Position numbers and translations under genes: made by a program. The notes under the pieces are model-generated. The model ran no database searches. It saw only the letters and a list, made by a program, of their open reading frames with translations, and was not told the origin of the DNA. A DNA stretch of 64,000 nucleotides from an uncultured Paracoccaceae bacterium (GTDB lineage Bacteria; Pseudomonadota; Alphaproteobacteria; Rhodobacterales; Rhodobacteraceae), in the NCBI GenBank assembly GCA_947496535.1, contig CANMDE010000003.1, positions 558,001 through 622,000 on the forward strand, in the 5' to 3' direction. Positions 7,994 to 16,524 of the stretch are shown piece by piece (the first letter of the stretch is position 1; each line of letters opens with the position of its first letter).

Positions 7994-9028
7994 TTATGCC
8001 TCGCGGACGGTATCGATCATTAATTGTACGTTGGCGGGGTCTGCATCAGGTGTGATCCCGTGCCCAAGGTTGAAGATATGCGGGCCTTGGCTGAATGCCT
8101 CGCAGATGCGGCGGGTTTCGTTGATGAGTGCCTTGCCGCCGGTGACCATATGGGATGAGGCGAGGTTGCCTTGCACGCAGCCGTCTTTCTGGACGTTCTT
8201 GGCCGCCCAGGATGCTTCGACCTTGTCATCAAGTGCGACGCAATCCGCGCCGATGGCCGCATGCATTCCTGCGTACCTGTTGCCTGCGCCGCGTGGGAAG
8301 GCAATGACTGGAATGCCGGGATGCTTTTGCTTAAGCGCCGCAGTGATTTTTTGCATGGGTTTGATGGAAAATTCGGTGAAATCGTCCCCTTCGAGCGAAC
8401 CGGCCCAGCTGTCGAATAGTTTTACGCATTCGGCACCAGCCTCGATCTGTTTGGAGAGATAGGCGATTGTGCCGTCGGTCAGGCGGTTTATGATCCCCTG
8501 AAAAACTGCGCGGTTTTCTGCTTTGAGTGCGTGGGCCGGACCTTGGTGCGGGGTGCCTTGCCCGCCGATCATGTAGGTGGCCACGGTCCAAGGTGCCCCG
8601 GCAAAGCCGATGAGGGTGGTTTCGGCGGGTAGTTCTTGCGAGAGGATTTTGACGGTTTCATAGACGGGATTCAGGGTGTCGTGAATCGCCTCAACCGGCT
8701 TAAGCTGCGCAAGTTGGTCGGCAGTGGTGATGGTTGAAAGGCGCGGCCCCTCGCCGGTGACGAACCAAAGGTCGGCCCCAAGTGCCTGCGGTAAAAGCAG
8801 GATGTCGGCGAAAAGGATTGCAGCATCAAAGCCGTAGCGCCGGATGGGTTGCAACGTGACCTCGGCCGCGAGGTCGGGATTGTAGCAAAGCGATAGGAAA
8901 TCACCGGCTTGTGCTCTGGTGGCTTTGTACTCTGGCAGATAGCGCCCGGCCTGCCGCATCATCCAGATTGGGGGCGTGGGAAGGGTTTCGCCTGCAAGCG
9001 CCCGAAGGATGGTTTTTTGCTGTGTCAT
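7994..9028 (-). CDS. hemE: Uroporphyrinogen decarboxylase
   Basis: HemE removes the four acetate carboxyls of uroporphyrinogen III to give coproporphyrinogen III. The N-terminal [16 protein letters not shown] motif, with its invariant arginines, and the FADIL segment containing the catalytic Asp are present. Length with a start at 9028 ([11 protein letters not shown]) is 344 residues, normal for the family; the frame extends 33 nt further upstream but that part is not conserved in character. It is transcribed divergently from hemC across about 80 nt, an arrangement common in Rhodobacterales, so the two probably share a regulatory region. Confidence 0.96.
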   Translation of the reverse strand: MTQQKTILRALAGETLPTPPIWMMRQAGRYLPEYKATRAQAGDFLSLCYNPDLAAEVTLQPIRRYGFDAAILFADILLLPQALGADLWFVTGEGPRLSTITTADQLAQLKPVEAIHDTLNPVYETVKILSQELPAETTLIGFAGAPWTVATYMIGGQGTPHQGPAHALKAENRAVFQGIINRLTDGTIAYLSKQIEAGAECVKLFDSWAGSLEGDDFTEFSIKPMQKITAALKQKHPGIPVIAFPRGAGNRYAGMHAAIGADCVALDDKVEASWAAKNVQKDGCVQGNLASSHMVTGGKALINETRRICEAFSQGPHIFNLGHGITPDADPANVQLMIDTVREA

Positions 9029-9109
9029 GCCACGTCCTTTATCAACGGCCCTTGGTCCCAACTGTAGTTGATGTTGTCAAGCTGAGTTGACAGGTCTAAC
9101 AATCACTTC

Positions 9110-10045
9110 ATGAGTTTTGAAATGCCCAATCCTGCCAGTACCTTCAAGATCGGAACGCGTGGTTCGCCGCTGGCCCTTGCGCAAGCGCATGAGACCCGTG
9201 ATCGGCTTGCCGAGGCGTTTGAATTGCCGCTTGAAGCCTTCTCGATTGTGGTGATCAAGGTCACTGGCGATCAGATACAGGACAAGCCGCTGCGCGAGAT
9301 TGACGGCAAGGGGTTGTTTACGCGCGAGATTGAAGAGGCGTTGCTGGACGGCTCGATCGATATTGCGGTGCATTCGACAAAGGATATGCCGGTTGCGCAG
9401 CCCAAAGGCTTGCTGATGGAGACGTTTCTGCCGCGTGAGGATGTGCGCGATGCTTTTGTGTCGCTGAAGCACAAGAGCCTGTCGGAGATGCCCGACGGCG
9501 CGGTTGTTGGTACATCCTCGACCCGGCGCAGGGCACAGTTGGCCGCCCGCTTTCCAAAGCTGGAGATCGTCGAGTTTCGTGGCAATGTACAGACCCGGCT
9601 GAAAAAGCTGGCGGATGGTGTGGCGGATGCAACGTTTCTAGCGACGGCGGGCTTGCGTCGTTTGAAGATGGACGATGTTCCTTACACCCCGATTGATCCG
9701 GCCGAGATGTTGCCCGCGATTGCGCAAGGCGCAATCGGGATCGAGCGGCGTGACGGGGATACCCGTGCCGCCGAGATGCTTGAAGCGATACATGACGCAC
9801 CAACCGGGCGGCGTCTGGCCGCCGAGCGAGCTTTGTTGGCGGGTTTGGACGGATCGTGTGAGACGCCGATTGGTGGACTAGCCGAGATCGACGGCGGCGG
9901 TCTGCGCCTACGTGGAGAGATTTTGCGCGGCGATGGATCCGAGGTGCTGACTGATGATGTGGACGGTACGGTCGAAGACGGGGCCGAGATGGGCCGAGCG
10001 ATGGCTGCAGGGCTGTTATCGCGGGCCGGGCCGGGGTTTTTTTGA
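9110..10045 (+). CDS. hemC: Hydroxymethylbilane synthase (porphobilinogen deaminase)
   Basis: HemC polymerises four porphobilinogen units into hydroxymethylbilane. Family motifs are complete: GTRGSPLALAQA at the N-terminus, AVHSTKDMP with the catalytic Asp near residue 92, GTSSTRRRAQL, and LDGSCETPIGG, whose Cys250 would carry the dipyrromethane cofactor. At 311 residues it is full length. The start ATG at 9110 lacks a strong Shine-Dalgarno; an in-frame ATG 12 nt downstream is an alternative. It is divergent from hemE and convergent with the FAD-linked oxidoreductase, whose stop is 8 nt beyond the hemC stop. Confidence 0.96.
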   Translation: MSFEMPNPASTFKIGTRGSPLALAQAHETRDRLAEAFELPLEAFSIVVIKVTGDQIQDKPLREIDGKGLFTREIEEALLDGSIDIAVHSTKDMPVAQPKGLLMETFLPREDVRDAFVSLKHKSLSEMPDGAVVGTSSTRRRAQLAARFPKLEIVEFRGNVQTRLKKLADGVADATFLATAGLRRLKMDDVPYTPIDPAEMLPAIAQGAIGIERRDGDTRAAEMLEAIHDAPTGRRLAAERALLAGLDGSCETPIGGLAEIDGGGLRLRGEILRGDGSEVLTDDVDGTVEDGAEMGRAMAAGLLSRAGPGFF

Positions 10046-10053
10046 GCGCCGTC

Positions 10054-11466
10054 TTAAGCGGATGGGATTACCTTACCGGGATTCAGGATGTTGTTGGGGT
10101 CCAGTGCGGCCTTGATGGCCCGCATCGCGTCAAGGGCTGTGGGGTCTTTGCGCCGCTTCATGGTGTCCAGCTTGGACACGCCGATCCCGTGTTCGGCGCT
10201 GAATGATCCGCCGAGTTCTTCGACGACATCCTCGACCGCTTCGACAAGCGCGTCCATGATCTGTGGATCATTGCGGCTGATATAGGTGGTGTGATGGATA
10301 TTGCCGTCGCCAAGGTGCGAGACGATAACTTCGCTTGCGTCGGGGTCAATGGCTTTGATCCGTGGGGTGAGGGCGGTTTCGAATGCTGCGACCTTGTCCA
10401 ATGGCACTGCGACGTCCGTGTTGACGAAGGTTCCGCCAAAGAAGGCAACCTCGCCCGCGTCTTCGCGACGTTTCCATATGCTGCGCCGTTGTGCCTCGTT
10501 CTGGGCGATGACGGCATCCAGAAGACGCCCGTTTTCGAGCATGTCACCAAGGGTGTTTTCCAGCATGCTGACCACCGGTGTTTTGCCATCCGGCCCCGGT
10601 ATCGCGTCGCGGTCGGCGGTGGCTGCGACTTCGATCATGATGTTGACGTCATGGGATGCGTCAAATGGTGGCTGTGCGTCGGGAAAGAGTTGAAGATGTT
10701 TGTCGATATAGCTGCGGGGCATGTACTCGAATGCCTCGACCCCGCCGCCAGTTTCGTCCTGCAGGACGTTGAGCAGGTCCAGCGCATCGGCCAGTGATGG
10801 CACCGCGACCATGGCGGTCGCGTAGGCTTTGGGTTTGGATTTCAGTTTTAGAACGGCAGCGGTGATGATTCCCAGGGTACCTTCTGCCCCGATCATCAGA
10901 TTGCGCAAATCGAGGCCTGAGTTATCTTTGTGCAACGCGCTCATCAGGTTCATGATGCGTCCATCGGCCATCACAACTTCCAGCCCAAGGCAAAGACCAC
11001 GGGTGCTGCCATAGCGCACGACATTTGATCCGCCAGCATTGGTCGATAGCAGCCCACCGATCATCGCGGACCCTCGCGCGCCGAGGGTGAGGGGGAACAT
11101 CAGATCGTGGGCATCTGCGGCCTCATGCACATGCGAGAGGATCACGCCCGCGCCTACGGTGGCGGTGCGCCTTGCGACGTTGATATCGGAAATGGTGTTC
11201 AGCCGGTCCACAGAGAGCATCAAAGCGTCCTGGGCCAGCGTGGCCCCGGTCAGCCCCGTTTGTCCGGAGACCGGAACGACGGGTGTTTTGGTGGCATTTG
11301 CAATCTTGAGAATTTCTGCGATTTCCTGCGTGTTGCCGGGCCGCAGAACGGCGAGCGGGGTGCAGGTGTATGCGCCTGTCCAGTCGGTGCCGTAGGGGGC
11401 GGCGTCCTTGCCGGTTAGGACCCGTTCGGGGCCGATGATGGAGGCGATTTGGTTGAGGATTGTCAT
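10054..11466 (-). CDS. FAD-binding oxidoreductase, GlcD / D-2-hydroxyacid dehydrogenase type
   Basis: A 470-residue flavoprotein with an N-terminal FAD_binding_4 domain (PVVPVSGQTGLTGATLAQ near 70-90, and the GGLLSTNAGGSNVVRYGSTR region that contacts FAD) and a C-terminal FAD-oxidase_C domain ending in ALDPNNILNPGKV. The HLGDGNIHH motif supplies the metal-binding and catalytic histidines of D-lactate, D-2-hydroxyglutarate and glycolate dehydrogenases. It oxidises a D-2-hydroxyacid and passes electrons to a quinone, ETF or cytochrome. There is no neighbouring GlcE/GlcF, so a single-subunit D-2-hydroxyglutarate or D-lactate dehydrogenase is more likely than a glycolate oxidase subunit. The exact substrate is not decidable. 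Confidence 0.88.
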   Translation of the reverse strand: MTILNQIASIIGPERVLTGKDAAPYGTDWTGAYTCTPLAVLRPGNTQEIAEILKIANATKTPVVPVSGQTGLTGATLAQDALMLSVDRLNTISDINVARRTATVGAGVILSHVHEAADAHDLMFPLTLGARGSAMIGGLLSTNAGGSNVVRYGSTRGLCLGLEVVMADGRIMNLMSALHKDNSGLDLRNLMIGAEGTLGIITAAVLKLKSKPKAYATAMVAVPSLADALDLLNVLQDETGGGVEAFEYMPRSYIDKHLQLFPDAQPPFDASHDVNIMIEVAATADRDAIPGPDGKTPVVSMLENTLGDMLENGRLLDAVIAQNEAQRRSIWKRREDAGEVAFFGGTFVNTDVAVPLDKVAAFETALTPRIKAIDPDASEVIVSHLGDGNIHHTTYISRNDPQIMDALVEAVEDVVEELGGSFSAEHGIGVSKLDTMKRRKDPTALDAMRAIKAALDPNNILNPGKVIPSA

Positions 11467-11523
11467 AGCTACTCCGAAGATTACGGCGAAAGCTACATTG
11501 AAAAACTGAGCTGCAAAAGGGTT

Positions 11524-12018
11524 TTACGCGCAACCCATGACCGTGGTCATATCCCTGATAAATTGTGCCTGCTCATCCGTGTCTGGGACGGCCACCCCTC
11601 TCGCCTGACTTGCAACCTCTATGGCATCATCAGGGAGGAGACCGAAGCCGGTCAAAACACAGCAGGCAGTCATACCTGACCGACCAATACCAGCACGGCA
11701 GTGCAGCGCCACGCCACGACCGCTGTTGAGATTTTTGATGATGCTATTAACGAGGCCTATGAACGGACCGCTATCAATCACACCGCGGTCCGGTATCGGA
11801 AGATTTTGGAAATCTAAGCCGTTGGCCGCACAAACGGCTCCTTCGGAATTAAGGCCAAGCTCATCCACTTCAGTATTTTCCAAAAGCGAAACCACTACGT
11901 CGATACCGCATGATTTGTAGTGCAACACATCTTCCAGCAACCATTCAGACGATGGTTTCGGCATGATGAAAAGCGGCGCAGGCAGGATGACGTCTAATTT
12001 ATAGAGTGATGGCTTCAT
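11524..12018 (-). CDS. Small protein tyrosine / dual-specificity phosphatase
   Basis: A 164-residue cysteine phosphatase. The P-loop HCRAGIGRSG matches HCxxGxxR(S/T) of the PTP superfamily, with the nucleophilic Cys and the phosphate-binding Arg; an upstream Asp in LPIPDRG is well placed as general acid (the WPD-loop equivalent). The N-terminal region MPKPSSEWLLEDVLHYKSCG and the VVSLLE strand resemble compact bacterial and archaeal DSP-like enzymes. Physiological substrates are unknown. It lies between the FAD oxidoreductase, on the same strand 57 nt downstream, and the CAU tRNA. Confidence 0.85.
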   Translation of the reverse strand: MKPSLYKLDVILPAPLFIMPKPSSEWLLEDVLHYKSCGIDVVVSLLENTEVDELGLNSEGAVCAANGLDFQNLPIPDRGVIDSGPFIGLVNSIIKNLNSGRGVALHCRAGIGRSGMTACCVLTGFGLLPDDAIEVASQARGVAVPDTDEQAQFIRDMTTVMGCA

Positions 12019-12065
12019 GAATCTCGGATGTTGTCTGGAAAATCGATTTAAGTTTTTGGGAAAAA

Positions 12066-12142
12066 TGGTGGCGCGGGGGAGACTTGAACTCCCGACCTCG
12101 CGATTATGAGTCGCGCGCTCTAACCAGCTGAGCTACCGCGCC
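12066..12142 (-). tRNA. tRNA with CAU anticodon (elongator Met or Ile2)
   Basis: On the minus strand the 77-nt sequence folds as a full cloverleaf: acceptor GGCGCGG paired with CCGCGCC, D-arm GCTC/GAGC, anticodon stem CGCGA/TCGCG with loop CTCATAA (anticodon CAT), T-arm GGGAG/CTCCC with TTCAAGT, and an encoded CCA end. The anticodon arm resembles that of tRNA-Ile2 (lysidine-modified CAU), so it may decode AUA rather than AUG. The acceptor has a G-C first pair, which argues against the initiator. Confidence 0.95.
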
Positions 12143-12246
12143 GCACCACGCTCGCCCGATTACGCAAAGGGGGCAGGGGTGTCAAACTGATTCTGGCGTG
12201 AAGATGGGTGAAATCAACCATCCTACGCCGCGTTCGCCTTCTTTGG

Positions 12247-13257
12247 TTAGTCGTAGCGCAGTTCCGTCGCTTTGCCTCTGAAGATCGTGTAGGCCAGCAC
12301 CGTGTACCCCATGATCGTCGGGAGAACGATGCAGGTGCCGATCAGGATGATGAACAGGCTTTCAGGTGCGCTGGCTGCGTCATATATCGTCAGCCTTTCT
12401 GGGACCACGTAGGGGTAAAAGCTGTAAGCCATACCAAGAAATGCCATGACCCAAAGGGCCGTCGCCACTGCGAAAGGTGCCCAGGACATACGGTCATCAG
12501 GTAGTGGCATACGCCGGAGCATTGTCCACAAGCTGATCACCAGAAGCCCCGACACAATCGGCAAAGGTGCGAGATAAAGCATTTCGGGAAAGCTGAACCA
12601 CTTGTCGAATATGCGCGGGCTGACAAATGGTGTCGCGAGCGAGATCGCCCCAATCCCTAGCACCAGCCCCCAAATGCCTCCCTTTGCCCAATCCACCGCT
12701 TTGCGTTGCAGGTGTTCGTCGGTCTTGTGGATGATCCATGTCGCCCCGATAAAGCTGTAGCCGACGGTCAGGAACACAGCCGTAAGACATGCAAAGGCGA
12801 AATGCGCCCATGTGTAGTCCAGCCCCATCACGTACATGCCCAGCATGAAGCCCTGACTGAGCGACGTCATCAGCGAACCTGTGAAGAAAAGGTTGTTCCA
12901 AGTCGCTTTGTGAGGGGCCGGGGCCTTTGCCCGGAACTCAAACGCGACGCCCCGCAGGATCAGCCCGATGAGCATGATGGCCACGGGCAAGTAAAGTGCT
13001 GTCAGGATCTCTCCGTGAGCTGCTGGGAACGCCACCAGAAGTAGCCCAACCGCCAGCACCAGCCATGTTTCGTTTGCGTCCCAGAAGGGGCCAATGGATG
13101 CGATCATCCGATCCTTTTCGTCATCATCGGCGAAGGGAAAAAGCACCCCGACCCCGAGATCGAACCCGTCCAGAACTACGTAAATCAGGATGGACACGCC
13201 CATGAGCATGGCAAAGACGAAGGGTAGCCAGATGACAGGATCGCCGAATGTATTCAT
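12247..13257 (-). CDS. cydB: Cytochrome bd ubiquinol oxidase subunit II
   Basis: A 336-residue polytopic membrane protein of the CydB family, partner of CydA. The N-terminal YVVLDGFDLGVGVLFPF and the following GPFWDANETWLVLA are strongly conserved signatures of subunit II. About eight hydrophobic segments are visible along the chain. The ATG at 13257 has GGAG 9 nt upstream and lies 5 nt after the cydA stop, so cydAB form an operon. No CydX-like micro-ORF is evident in the 104 nt between cydB and the tRNA. The short-Q-loop CydA partner suggests a CIO-type oxidase. Confidence 0.95.
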   Translation of the reverse strand: MNTFGDPVIWLPFVFAMLMGVSILIYVVLDGFDLGVGVLFPFADDDEKDRMIASIGPFWDANETWLVLAVGLLLVAFPAAHGEILTALYLPVAIMLIGLILRGVAFEFRAKAPAPHKATWNNLFFTGSLMTSLSQGFMLGMYVMGLDYTWAHFAFACLTAVFLTVGYSFIGATWIIHKTDEHLQRKAVDWAKGGIWGLVLGIGAISLATPFVSPRIFDKWFSFPEMLYLAPLPIVSGLLVISLWTMLRRMPLPDDRMSWAPFAVATALWVMAFLGMAYSFYPYVVPERLTIYDAASAPESLFIILIGTCIVLPTIMGYTVLAYTIFRGKATELRYD

Positions 13258-13262
13258 GGGCT

Positions 13263-14651
13263 TTACTCCGCTGGGACTGCTTTGACTTGGGCTTTGGCCG
13301 ATGGCGCGACCCGTGTGCCGATGTCTTCACCGCGTGACATCTTCCGTGCGAGATAAAAGATGACGTAGATATAGGCGGTCAGAAGCACCGCATAAACGGC
13401 GAGATAGGCAAGGAGCGTCGAGAGCACCATCGGTGCGGGCACATCTGCCACGGCCTGTTTGGTGGTCATTACCCCATGAACGAGCCACGGCTGCCGCCCG
13501 ATTTCTGTCGTATACCAACCTGCGAGAGTGGCGAGCCAGCCGCTAAAGCTCATCGCTACAAGGGCATAAAGCATCGGTTTGGGCAGACCTTCGACCCCGC
13601 GCCGCTTGCGTAGCATCATTGCGGACGCGCCCCAACTGACCAGCAACATCAAAAGGCCCGTGCCAACCATCACCCTGAAGGACCAGAACACTGGCGCAAC
13701 TGGTGGGTGGAGCACCTCTCCATCATGGGTGACGAAATCGTTGAGACCTTTGATTTCCCCGTCCCAACTATGGGTCAGGATGAAGGATGCCAGATTCGGG
13801 ATGCCAATTTCGTAGTGGTTTTCGCGGGCGTCTTCGTCAGGCAGGCCAAAGAGGATCAGGGGGACGCCGGAGCTGGTCTCCCAATGCCCCTCCATCGCAG
13901 CGACCTTGGCTGGCTGGTACTCTTTGGTGTTCAGCCCATGCATGTCGCCCATATAGATTTGCAGTGGCAGCAATAGTGCTGCGCTGAATACGGCCGTTTT
14001 GAGCGCGACACGCACGCCTTCGGTCCGCCCGCCAACAAGCCAACGGAAGGCGCTGACGCCAGCGATCAGGAAGCTGACCGTAATAAAGCTGGCCAGTACC
14101 ATATGTGCCAGCCGGTACGGCATGGACGGGTTGAAGATGATGGCGGACCAGTCCGTTGCATGGGCCACACCTTCGATCATCTCGTATCCCTGCGGTGTGT
14201 GCATCCAGCTATTCAGCACGATGATCCAGAAGGCTGACATCAGCGTGCCAAAGGCGACGAGGAAGGTCGCTGTGGTATGCAACCAGTTGGGAACGCGGGA
14301 AAAGCCGAAAAGCATGATGCCGAGGAAGACAGCCTCAAGGAAGAACGCGGTCAGAACTTCATAGGCCAGAAGCGGCCCCGCGATGTTACCGACGGTTTCC
14401 ATGAAACCGGGCCAGTTGGTGCCGAATTGGAATGACATGGTTATGCCGGACACAACGCCCAAGGCGAAGGACAGGGCGAAGATTTTGACCCAGAAGCGGT
14501 ACGCCTCCATCCAGCGGTCTTCTTTGGTCTGGTTGTACCGGACTTTGAAGAATAACAGCGCCCAACCCAGCGCGATGGTAATCGTCGGAAACAGGATATG
14601 GAACGAAATATTCGCCGCAAATTGCATACGCGACAGGATGAGCGTGTCCAT
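13263..14651 (-). CDS. cydA: Cytochrome bd ubiquinol oxidase subunit I
   Basis: CydA carries haems b558, b595 and d and oxidises quinol while reducing O2 to water in the cytoplasmic membrane, with high oxygen affinity. The N-terminal LSRMQFAANISFHILFPTI contains the conserved haem-ligand His, and GWYTTEIGRQPWLVHGVM is the diagnostic GRQPW motif. At 462 residues it is shorter than E. coli CydA and appears to have the short Q-loop of the CioA type, often cyanide-insensitive. It is the first gene of cydAB; the promoter must lie in the 190-nt spacer shared with the divergent uraH gene. Confidence 0.95.
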   Translation of the reverse strand: MDTLILSRMQFAANISFHILFPTITIALGWALLFFKVRYNQTKEDRWMEAYRFWVKIFALSFALGVVSGITMSFQFGTNWPGFMETVGNIAGPLLAYEVLTAFFLEAVFLGIMLFGFSRVPNWLHTTATFLVAFGTLMSAFWIIVLNSWMHTPQGYEMIEGVAHATDWSAIIFNPSMPYRLAHMVLASFITVSFLIAGVSAFRWLVGGRTEGVRVALKTAVFSAALLLPLQIYMGDMHGLNTKEYQPAKVAAMEGHWETSSGVPLILFGLPDEDARENHYEIGIPNLASFILTHSWDGEIKGLNDFVTHDGEVLHPPVAPVFWSFRVMVGTGLLMLLVSWGASAMMLRKRRGVEGLPKPMLYALVAMSFSGWLATLAGWYTTEIGRQPWLVHGVMTTKQAVADVPAPMVLSTLLAYLAVYAVLLTAYIYVIFYLARKMSRGEDIGTRVAPSAKAQVKAVPAE

Positions 14652-14840
14652 TGGGTCCTCAGCTTTCTGACCTGTAATTGTCTACTTAGGATATAGGAAC
14701 TTAGGGAAGATGGTCAGGGGGGTGCGACAGCAAGGCGCGGGATGCGTTGATGTCGTTAAATAGCTGAGGAACTTCCAGATTTCGGCGTGACTTTCCGCGT
14801 GGTTTCCTGAAGATTCGCGGGAAATGAACAGGAGAATGTG

Positions 14841-15185
14841 ATGAGCGGATTTTTGACGACTCATGTGCTGGATACGGCCCTTGGCGTGCCAGCGGCGGGG
14901 ATGACGGTTGAGTTGTATCGGCTTGAGGGTGACAGCCGCGCCCAACTTGTGACGATGGTAACGAATGCGGATGGCCGGACGGATGGCCCGATTTTGCCCA
15001 AAGCGGATTTTGCCGTGGGCCGGTATGAGCTGGTTTTTCAGGCAGGCGCGTATTTTGCACGGGGTGAGGAAGTGTCGTTTCTGGACGACATCCCTATCAG
15101 GTTCGGCATCAACGATGCGACGTCGCATTATCACGTGCCGCTATTGGTGTCGCCGTTTGGGTTCTCGACTTATCGGGGGAGTTGA
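14841..15185 (+). CDS. uraH: 5-hydroxyisourate hydrolase (transthyretin-like)
   Basis: A 114-residue transthyretin-related protein that hydrolyses 5-hydroxyisourate to OHCU in urate breakdown. The N-terminal LTTHVLDTALGVPA motif with its catalytic His and the C-terminal tetrapeptide YRGS are the hallmarks that separate the enzyme from vertebrate transthyretin; HYHVPLLVSPFGFSTYRGS is intact. I prefer the ATG at 14841 (AGGAG 6 nt upstream) over the GTG immediately before it. No other purine genes are adjacent; the next gene is a convergent ABM-domain protein 7 nt away. Confidence 0.93.
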   Translation: MSGFLTTHVLDTALGVPAAGMTVELYRLEGDSRAQLVTMVTNADGRTDGPILPKADFAVGRYELVFQAGAYFARGEEVSFLDDIPIRFGINDATSHYHVPLLVSPFGFSTYRGS

Positions 15186-15192
15186 GTGCCTA

Positions 15193-15480
15193 TCATCCGA
15201 GAGCTGACAGTTTCTCCACATACATGATTTCTGTCATGCCTGATGCGATTGCCGCTTTGGTGTGTTCCTTCTTGAAGTGTTGCGCAAGCGCGTCCGGGTC
15301 GGTCCAGCATTCCCATAGGGTAAACTTGCGGGGGTCTTCGAGGTTTTGGCGGATTTCGAAAGAGATACATCCCGGCTCGTCCACGGTCGCACGGGCCAGT
15401 TGCTGCAGCATTTCAATTGCTGCGGCGGGTTCGGTTCCTTCAGTGAGTTGGATGCCTGCACTTACATATAGCTGGGACAT
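15193..15480 (-). CDS. ABM-domain (antibiotic biosynthesis monooxygenase-like) protein
   Basis: A 95-residue ferredoxin-like-fold protein of the ABM/YgiN family, usually dimeric and associated with quinol or small-molecule oxidation. The core EPGCISFEIRQNLEDPRKF, then LWECWTDPDALAQHFK(K)EHT, follows the family pattern in which a Trp/His cluster lines the active cavity. No cofactor-binding motif is visible, as is typical. The gene stands alone between uraH (convergent) and the galactoside operon, whose last gene ends about 105 nt further on. The substrate is unknown. Confidence 0.85.
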   Translation of the reverse strand: MSQLYVSAGIQLTEGTEPAAAIEMLQQLARATVDEPGCISFEIRQNLEDPRKFTLWECWTDPDALAQHFKKEHTKAAIASGMTEIMYVEKLSALG

Positions 15481-15585
15481 GTCGCACTGCCTTGTTCGGG
15501 ATTTCGGTTTTTGCGCTTCCTCTTCCTACGTATGAACAATGAGGTCAGTTACAACTGATCCGGGACCGGACTTGCCGATCTTGTG

Positions 15586-16524
15586 TTAGGTGAATGTCCA
15601 ACGGGTCGTTTGCTGATACTTCGCCATCGGCTCTAGCATGATTGACGGGAAAGCCGAGTGGTTGGCCGCATCCGGCCACATCTGAGCTTCGATCGCCAGC
15701 CCTTTATAGTCCTCTCTTCCATCGTAGATCTGCACGCCGGGCTCCGTCGTGGTCATGGTCATTTGGATGCCGGATTGGCTGATGAGATGGAGGATGTCCC
15801 GGAGGGGTTGCCGTTCGTTCGAGAGGCAGAAATTGTGGTCGATGGCGGGCGCGCCGGGTATGATTTGCCGGGGTTTTCGGAAATCGAATGGCGTGTTTTC
15901 GACCGGGGTGATGTCTCCGGTGGGGGTGTTGTCGCCGGTTGTTGGTAAATAATGGTCCGCCGCGATTTGGAGTGTGTGGCCGGTCCATGTTGGCGTCCCG
16001 TCGAGTTTCCAGTAGCTGTGATTGGCAAGGCTGATGGGGGTTTTGCTGTCAGTTTTGGCGATGATTTTCAGGGTAAGCGCGGTGTCTTCCACCCGATAGG
16101 TCGCGCTGATCTGCCGGTTGCCCGGGAGGCCGCACATGCCATCGGGGAGCTTGATTTCGAGTGTTGCGGTGGTGGGGGTGAGGTCGGTGACGCTCCAGAC
16201 TTGGTGTTGGGTCCCTTTGCCGCCGGAGTGGAGATGGGTTTGGCCGTTTTCGTTGCGTTCAAGCTCGTACATCATACCGTCGATCTTGACCCGGGCATTG
16301 CTGATCCGGCCAACGACGGGGCCGATGATGCCGCCGTGGTAGTGCATGGGGCCTTCGTAGTCGGCAATGTCGTCTGAGCCGATGGTGAGCGAATGTGGGA
16401 TGCCATCCAACCGCACGTCTTGGATGATTGCCCCGAGGGTAAGCAGACTGACGGTGAGTTTGCCGGAACTCAGGGTGAGTTTGTGAACTTCCTCACCTTT
16501 GGCTGTGGTCCCGAAAGGGGTCAC
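15586..16524 (-). CDS. galM: Aldose 1-epimerase (galactose mutarotase)
   Basis: A 312-residue mutarotase interconverting alpha and beta anomers of galactose or other aldoses. The conserved HYHGGIIGPVVGRISNARV region, the catalytic-type NHSYWKLDG histidine and the C-terminal glutamate area (IMLEPMAKY) are present. It is the last gene of the minus-strand galactoside operon and its start overlaps the stop of the GH42 gene by 4 nt, so it is translationally coupled. In this context it would equilibrate the galactose released by the two galactosidases before oxidation by the pathway's dehydrogenase. Confidence 0.92.
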   Translation of the reverse strand: MTPFGTTAKGEEVHKLTLSSGKLTVSLLTLGAIIQDVRLDGIPHSLTIGSDDIADYEGPMHYHGGIIGPVVGRISNARVKIDGMMYELERNENGQTHLHSGGKGTQHQVWSVTDLTPTTATLEIKLPDGMCGLPGNRQISATYRVEDTALTLKIIAKTDSKTPISLANHSYWKLDGTPTWTGHTLQIAADHYLPTTGDNTPTGDITPVENTPFDFRKPRQIIPGAPAIDHNFCLSNERQPLRDILHLISQSGIQMTMTTTEPGVQIYDGREDYKGLAIEAQMWPDAANHSAFPSIMLEPMAKYQQTTRWTFT